Assembly: GCA_023052935.1 (NCBI GenBank) | Contig: CM041292.1 | Span: forward strand, 104,087,406-104,151,405 | Length of the DNA: 64,000 nucleotides | Origin: Piezodorus guildinii | Taxonomy: Eukaryota > Arthropoda > Insecta > Hemiptera > Pentatomidae | Reading direction: 5' to 3' | Shown here: positions 57,345 through 64,000 of the stretch, one piece after another | Position numbering within the stretch: position 1 is the stretch's first letter | Layout: each line of letters opens with the position of its first letter | Translations under genes and position numbers: made by a program | Notes under the pieces: model-generated | Told to the model about the DNA's origin: nothing | Seen by the model: the letters and a program-made list of their open reading frames with translations, nothing else | Database searches by the model: none

Positions 57345-59120
57345 GCTAAAGAGACATTTTTCTGATATTGTCGACAACACTTTATGACATAAAAATTAGA
57401 TCAGAAAATTTCAATCATATCATTGAAAGTGAATTTATAAAGTAACAAAATGACGTCGAAACGGCTGATATATCTCAAATAGAACGACCATTGCAGGCTT
57501 TTGTCTGAATAAAGTGCGTTTAGAACTGCTGTGTGGCGTCAAGGTGTGGAAGGTTAGCGAAGCAGTTTAGGGAGTCCACAAATTAACTATGTCCTATTGG
57601 AATGAAGTTATTACACGAAAAACTTAATTTCCCCCATTTTCAAGACTTAACGAATATTATCTTCCCGTATAATTATGTAATTACCGATTCCAAATGTATC
57701 AAATCTTTCTTACTTGTTAATTTCCACACGATTTGACGGTTTGTTATTAGTTCTGGATAAAACACATGGTTAAGAAACAGTTCGTTCGTGTATGAAACAA
57801 TGATTCTCTTTAATCAATAAGTAATTAATCACGATAAACTAAATGGACATAGAAACAAACTTGTACAAAACATGGCTACAACTGACATCCCTGACATAAA
57901 TCGGCGTAGGCTGAAAAGGAGTTGGATGAGGGACCTCCAAGCCTGAAAAAATAGTTTGTTTTTGAATGTCAGGAGGATGCACCAATAGGTACTGTCTCCC
58001 TCATGCCAACCCATGCCATGTTTATCAAATATAACTCATTTGCTGATCGTAACTTATACATGTGCAAATAAAATATTAAGTTAAAAAAAAAAAGTAAATA
58101 AAATGGAACAGTGAAATTAATACTTAATTTTTTTTCTGATTATTTGTTATTTACACGATGAAAAGATCACAAGGGCCAATTATATTTTTCCGTAATAAAA
58201 AAAAGAAAAAAAAAAAGTATTTTATATTATATTTTTGTATTTTCAGTTCACACTTCATTAATAGACTGCTATCTTTATATTTACAGGACCTAATACTTAA
58301 AGTATGTTTGCCAGATGTAACATTAGCATCTACTGAAGTGTAATAAATAATTTTTTTTTTTTTTTTGTTTTATAAAATTTAATTCAATTTTAGTTCGTTT
58401 TTTTCTTATGAATAGCTTATTCTTTTACAGTCAGTATTGACTTTTGTTTGTCAGAAAACTACTAATATCCAAGATAAATAATTTCAAATACATTCGTAAT
58501 TATATGATATGATGCATAAATAAGATTTTATTATTTAAATATATCGCTACACTGTAGAGTGGTATTTTCTCTCATCTGTTATTTTTTGGAAACCGAAGTA
58601 TATCTCGTTATATCCTACTTATATTATATAAGAATATAATCTCTTAATAATTCATCAATGAAAAAACTATAATAATCTTTACGTTTCTACGCTTATTCTT
58701 AGTATTCTAAATGGGCTTGTGATTAATGGTGTCCGATATAAGGAACTAAGAAAGATTAATAAACCCAGTAGAAGTAACTATTCGTTTTAACATCCCGTAA
58801 TAAACTTTTGTTTAAGTTGGTACTAAGTATACTTGCAAATTGTGGCCGTGGGCTATAAGCCTTTTGTTTGGACTTCTTCTTCCTCTTTATCCAGCCATCG
58901 GGTAAATGTTTTCTCTCCAAGAGAGGCTGCAAATCCCAGCTCAAGGGTTTCCCCGTCATTTTAGGGAGGGAATTCAGAAGGAATTTATCAGTAGGGGGTA
59001 AAATGAAATTTCATCAAAGTTCAGCTCGGATGATCCACTCTAACATTTTCATACTGAGCTTGATTTATTTTATCTAATCTATTATACCAACATAGTTTAA
59101 AAAAAAAAGAAAAGAAAAAA
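57345..59120. other. AT-rich intergenic DNA, one weak coding candidate
   Basis: On the minus strand 58959-58756 gives 67 codons starting MTGKPLSWDLQPLLERKHLP with a basic KRKKKSKQK stretch. The frame has no recognised homologue and no splice signal I would trust. Elsewhere only A- and T-runs were seen. Confidence 0.2.
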
Positions 59121-59125
59121 AACTG

Positions 59126-59245
59126 TTGCGTGCAACACAAGACTTTCGCTTACCTCGGTTGGTAAAAATCAATTAATTAAAATTAAACTATGAAAGAAAG
59201 TTTAAAATATTTTAGAGAATTACATCCAATTTCGTTGGAAACATA
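59126..59245 (+). repeat. TIR14 left-end fragment
   Basis: CAACACAAGACTTTCGCTTACCTCGG matches the left terminus with few changes, split here as CAACACAAG + ACTTTCGCTTACCT; it breaks off at about 59245, where the antisense LINE remnant begins. Confidence 0.65.
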
Positions 59246-59469
59246 TATTTTTGATTAATAGTTGGGAGTGGCAATAACTTAGACAATAATTGAGTGATTT
59301 TTAAGCTATTGAAATTTTTTATGTATGGTAGATAATGTTGTCTGTGATCATGATACATCGGGCATTGTACTGCTAAATGAAAAAGATCTTTCGGTAATTT
59401 ATGATTGCATAAAGTTCTCTGGTTTTGCGGTTTAATGAAAGGCGTTTGACAATTAACTGTTATTTTCAT
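59245..59469 (-). pseudogene. Possible LINE ORF2 C-terminal zinc-knuckle fragment
   Basis: The minus frame contains TLCNHKLPKDLFHLAVQCPM followed by YHDHRQHYLP, which resembles the C...H...C knuckle and following (R/Y)xxxR of non-LTR ORF2 C-termini. The last ten or so codons of the frame come from the adjoining TIR14 fragment. No RT is nearby. Confidence 0.45.
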
Positions 59470-61854
59470 AACCGTATTTTTTTTTTTAAGCTGTTCTTCT
59501 TAGTTTCTATTATTAATTGTTCATCGTCAGTTTGTTTTTCTAAATTAAAAATTTCCTCCTAAGATATCTTATTAAAACGACCGTCCATAGAAAATGTCTT
59601 TTAAAAAAAAAATAATTACATCTATTTTGAAATAACGAAACTAATGAATCATCTTTATTACGATAATTTAACTTCATTAACATATTTTAAGTTTATGCAG
59701 CTTGAAATTTATAGATTCTTAAAATGAAAAACATAAAAAAAAATAAAACAATCATAACAAAAACCGTTCAGAAATCTACCGCAACAGAAATTAACCAGAA
59801 GGTATATATTTAACTTTCCATTAATAATTACTTTAATTACTAATTAATTACCTATGGGCTCGTGGCGTTTTACAAGAAAAAAAGTTTTCTAATTTTTTTT
59901 TTTCGTTTTAGCTCTTTCTTTTCCTTTCACATGTCCCTATAAATTCCAGTTTCTTTGTTTTAAATGTTTATTTATACTTTATGAATGTATTATTGTCTTT
60001 AATTATCATAAATTGTAAAAATAAATTATCACCTGATGCTCTAAATTTGTTGATAAATTATTTTTTCTACTTTATATTTTACTAAACCAATATAGCTATA
60101 GATAATTAAAGAGTATATTTTTTTTGTAATACATAATTATGTACAAACATAAGTAGTAGAAGTAACCAATTATAATATATTGAGTACATATTTGTACGGA
60201 TTTCATTCATTTTTTTTTATTGTCAATTGAATGGTACCTACTCCTTTTATATGGAAAAGGAGGTGTTTTAGTTTGACGAAAACCCCCGTAATTCTTTTAT
60301 ACGGTTGCTCCGAATCGACAAAAAGTGTCCTTAGTATAAGTTGCTGGAAAAGGAATGTAGAATTAAATTACGACGTCAAATCATATAATTCCAATTTTAA
60401 AAAAATTAAATAAATAAAGCAATGTCTTCTGTGCCACCTATTATATAAAAATTAAAAGTGGTATACATAAATCGATTTCTCAATAAAAAATAATGGGGTC
60501 TACGCTTAACCAACAGCCTGGCCATAATACTGCAATGGCAATAATATGGTGTTTCGGCCCAGTGTGCGTCAAGATCATAATACATTTATAAATCTATGTT
60601 GAGTCTCTATAAGAAATTTAATTTATGTCGAAATACCAATCTAATAGAGGAATGCTGAACCACGATTCGAAGTGAAAGGCCGGCTGCTGACTGCGCCGCA
60701 TTGACCATACAATAATTATACAATCCCGAGAGTTGGGAACTGTGACGGACGAACTGGAACAATTTACGGCCACAGGTTGTTGAGAAGCCTCTCATAATTC
60801 TAAGGACAGTTTGAGATTGGTGACAGTATGTTGGAAAAGTTATCCACTAATTCCCGAGCAAGTTGCCCATGTCCCGCCCACCGTTAATTAAATTTTAAAC
60901 AGTTTCCCTCTAATTCCCCATCCCCTCCACCGAGGCCATTATGTTTCTTATCATTTTTTCCTCCGGCTTCAGCGCGCCCCTCCCCACCCCCTTCTTCCCA
61001 CTTTTCCTTGAGACGTGATGGATGTGCTCCTCGGCAAATTTTAATTAATTTCTACCGTCACCTGAGCCCAACCCCAAACCCTTTAAATATATAACTCACA
61101 GCCGATGCTCTCATTTATTCATTCAATCAGTAAAATAACATCAATAATATATCGATATACCCAATTCAATACTTGAACGACTCATACCTAAATATGTATT
61201 ATAATTTAAAACAGAATATACTTTATTCTGAAAAAAAAACTATTGTAACATTAGCATGGGATAAAACGATTGCTGGTCCAAGAATACAAAAAAATACAAT
61301 GTATAATTGACATATAGATTGTATCATCTACCTAAAAAAGAAAAATGTTTTCTGTTCATCATTATGCTTCTTCTTTGTGTTTTATTATTATAAGATATAT
61401 CCATGGTCAATCCTAAGATAAAAAAATTAAAAATTCATTTAGGTATACATTTTTTCAATGAAGAAATAAATCAATTTATACAAAGAAACTACACATTATA
61501 TATTTTTAAATGATTACATTAATATATTAATTTAAAATATTATATTTTTAAGTACTTGAAAATGGCCCTATAAGCCAAAATACCAGTAATATGGATTTGT
61601 CTGTCTTCAAGTACTACAAAATCAAATTATGATGTTTCTGTAACTTTTTGTTATTTATATTTTATTACTACGTATTGCAGTTTCAAAAACAAATTTTATT
61701 GAGTGATATTCCAATCTGTCCTTATTAAAGCCTAATAAAATTAATTTAATTTCGCTAACAATCGGGCAATAATTTAGAAATCAGACAAATATATAATTAA
61801 ATTTCCATAAAAAAAATTATAAACCATTCACTCCTGTATATATTATTCACAATT
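59470..61854. other. Intergenic DNA with a GC-richer non-coding block
   Basis: Most of it is AT-rich. The block 60610-61110 is much less AT-rich, appears once in the window and has no convincing frame; it includes CCACCGTTAATTAAATTT and CAAATTTTAATTAATTTC (TAATTA cores). The frame at 60607-60795 (minus) has no recognised motif. Confidence 0.35.
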
Positions 61855-62684
61855 ATTACTTTCACTTACTATATATAGTAAGGGAAAGCATTGCGATCGT
61901 GCAAATTTTAGAATTCCAGATTTTAACGGAAATACACCTCTTAGGGTCCCCTGAGTCCAAATAACCGAGTCCCAGAAAAAGATCTGTGTGTGTGTGTGTG
62001 TCCGTGTGTGGTAACTTCCGGGCGGAAACGAAAAGTCCTATGAAACTGAAATTTCATATTTAAGACAAATATACGCCCGAGACGTTACAAAACGTTTTTA
62101 TCAAAATGAGCTTACGAAAAAAGCCACTTTATACCATCAAATTGCATCTTTTTTACGATTTTCTCAAAAACAGTTCCGACGATTTTGATTAAACTCGATA
62201 TATCGATGTGAAATTTAATAGGCTTTAACGTCTTGTATGTTTCATTCTGATAAAAATAGTCTGACAGGTCTTAAATGCCGATATTTAAAAATTTCTTTCT
62301 CTAAAGTACCTTTACTTTTGTAGGTTCTATAAAAATAACCATATAATCTTGTTAAAATTAATAAATAACAGCTAAATATGCAAGTTAAGCGAATTTGAAA
62401 AGCATCTAAAGGAGAAAACTGAACAAATATTTTATTTAATGCCATTTTTTATTTTTGAAAATAAGAAATACAGTAATATACATGTATGGTATAGCATTGG
62501 AAAGCTTGAGATTTTAGAAAAAAATATTATCTCATTCACAAGCTTTTAAAAGTTATTAGAGAGTGATGAAAAAACGATAAAACTAACTGATTGTTTTAGA
62601 TAATAATATAATAGATTTTTTAATAAAACACATGTTTTTATAGAAATTCCATTTAATCCATTCTTTAATGGTTCCACTCATTTT
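61855..62684 (-). repeat. TIR14 repeat, first of two head-to-tail copies
   Basis: Starts TTACTTTCACTTACTATATA with a hairpin-forming TAGTAAGGGAAAG, continues AAGCATTGCGATCGTG, a GT tract (61985-62001), ATATCGATGTGAAATT, TGATTGTTTTAGATAATAAT. Its last 60 or so bases are missing where the next copy begins. Confidence 0.9.
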
Positions 62685-63575
62685 ACTTTCACTTACTATA
62701 TATAGTAAGGGGAAGTATTGCGATCGTGAAAATTTTCGAATTCCAGTTTTCAACGGAAATACACGTTTTAGGGTCCCCTGAGTCCAAATAGCCAAGTCCC
62801 GCAAAAAGGTCTGTGTGTGTGTGTGTGTGTGGTAACTCCCGGGCGGAAACGGTAAGTCCTATGAAACTGAAATTTCATATTTAAGACAACTATACGCCTG
62901 AGACGTGACAAAACTTTTTTCATCAAAATGAGCCTACCAGAAGAGGCACTTTATACCATGCATTTTGCACCTTTTTTCGATTTTCTCAAAAACGGTTCCG
63001 ACGATTTTAACTAAACTCGCTATATCGATGTAAAATTTAATGGGCTTTAATATTATGCAGGTTTTATTTAGATAAAAATGGTCTGTCAGGGCTTTAATGC
63101 CGATATTTTAAATTGTCTTCCCCTAAAGTACCTTTAATTTTGTAGATTCAATAATAATAACTAGATTATCTTGTTACCACTGATGAAGAACAGGTAAATA
63201 TATAAATTGAATGAATTCGATACCCAACTAAAGGAGAAAACAGAAAAAATATTTTTTAATGCAATTTTTCGTTTTTGAACATAAGTGCAGTAATATACAT
63301 GTATGATATACCGTTGGAAAGCTAAAGATTTTAGAAAAATTATCATCTCATACACAAGCTTTTAAAAGTTATTGGAGAGTGATGAAAGGAAGATAAAACT
63401 TACTGATTATTTAAGATAATAATATAATTGATTTTTTAATAAAACACATGTTTCTATAGAAATTTAATTTGATTAATTCCTTAATAATTTCGCGTATTTT
63501 TTAACTGTATTTGAAAATTCTTTCATTGATTTTAAAAATTTAGGTAAGTGAAAGTCGTGTGTTGCCCGCACCAGA
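62685..63575 (-). repeat. TIR14 repeat, second head-to-tail copy, full length
   Basis: Same start as the previous copy, GT tract at 62812-62832, and a complete end TTTAGGTAAGTGAAAGTCGTG, split here as TTTAGGTAAGTG + AAAGTCGTG, then TGTTGCCCGCACCAG. It serves as the best reference for the family, about 890 bp. Confidence 0.92.
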
Positions 63576-64000
63576 TTTTTTTTATCTCTAATTGTATTTG
63601 AAAATTCTTTCATTGATTTTAAAAATAGAGGTAAGTGAAAGTCGTGTGTTGCCCGCACCAGATTTTTTTATCTCTTACTGTATTTGAAAATTCTTTAATC
63701 GATTCTAAAAACGAAGGTAAGTGAAAGTCGTGTGTTGCCCGCACCAGATTTTTTTATCTCTTACTGTATTTGAAAATTCTTTAATCGATTCTAAAAACGA
63801 AGGTAAGTGAAAGTCGTGTGTTGCCCGCACCAGATTTTTTTTATCTCTAATTGTATTTGAAAATTCTTTCATTGATTTTAAAAATAGAGGTAAGTGAAAG
63901 TCGTGTGTTGCCCGCACCAGATTTTTTTTATCTCTAATTGTATTTGAAAATTCTTTCATTGATTTTAAAAATTTAGGTAAGTGAAAGTCGTGTGTTGCCC
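63542..64000 (-). repeat. 86-87-bp tandem array derived from the TIR14 terminus
   Basis: AGGTAAGTGAAAGTCGTG recurs at 63542, 63629, 63715, 63801, 63888 and 63975, so at least six units follow the second copy and the array continues beyond the window. Each unit consists of the terminal motif, TGTTGCCCGCACCAGA, a T-run, and CTGTATTTGAAAATTCTTT. Frames through it (63473-63658, 63705-63959) encode a repeated ATHDFHLP peptide and are by-products of the array. Confidence 0.95.

Noticed and set aside
63473..63959. Repetitive ATHDFHLP peptide frames
   Set aside because: By-products of an 86-87-bp DNA tandem array; the period is not a multiple of three throughout and the sequence is the TIR14 terminus.
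63542..64000. CRISPR-like regular repeats
   Set aside because: Units are contiguous tandem copies without unique spacers, in a eukaryotic genome.

Overview
The window is eukaryotic nuclear DNA: strongly AT-rich, with long (TA)n and (GT)n tracts, poly(A)-tailed retroposons, spliceosomal splice signals and almost no long host open reading frames. The mix of I-like, Jockey-like, CR1/RTE-like, Mag-like Gypsy and mariner sequences suggests an arthropod, probably an insect; the species cannot be named from the sequence. Most recognisable sequence is transposable elements of very different ages.

Layout. 1-3.5 kb: an I-like LINE (RT, RNase H) inserted into an antisense Jockey-like LINE. 3.8-5.5 kb: two copies of a non-autonomous repeat that recurs at about a dozen loci, here called TIR14, with termini ACTTTCACTTACCT and an embedded GT/CA microsatellite. 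5.7-7.2 kb: a tRNA-like repeat fragment, a candidate host exon on the minus strand and a decayed LINE. 10.1-12.5 kb: a LINE carrying only ORF1, then two minisatellites. 14.0-14.4 kb: a complete tRNA-derived SINE with a 13-bp target duplication. 16.2-18.2 kb: a foldback element with arms of about 866 bp built from tRNA-like modules. 18.2-25.8 kb: LINE 3' ends, a mariner remnant and more TIR14. 30.9-36.6 kb: a complete I-like LINE (ORF1 plus ORF2, 13-bp target duplication). 36.86-37.05 kb: the best host-gene exon, followed by hammerhead-ribozyme-like motifs. 39.3-41.5 kb: an internally deleted Mag-like Gypsy element with two 316-bp LTRs. 44-47.4 kb: mariner and LINE remnants and a hammerhead-bearing tandem element. 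49.2 kb: a run of more than 60 T. 50.8-59.5 kb: repeats, LINE ends and a perfect palindromic hammerhead element. 61.9-64.0 kb: tandem TIR14 copies ending in an array of their terminal 86-87 bp that runs off the window.

The most unusual content is a family of short elements carrying hammerhead-like cores in tandem (46.9 kb), as a perfect inverted pair (57.1 kb) and as diverged relatives (37.2-37.6 kb). Both complete copies have exact 13-bp target duplications, the same length as those of the complete I-like LINE and the SINE, which suggests that one LINE-type endonuclease may mobilise all of them. Host content is limited to one well-supported internal exon and one weaker candidate exon; the rest of the unique sequence is AT-rich with no recognisable gene.
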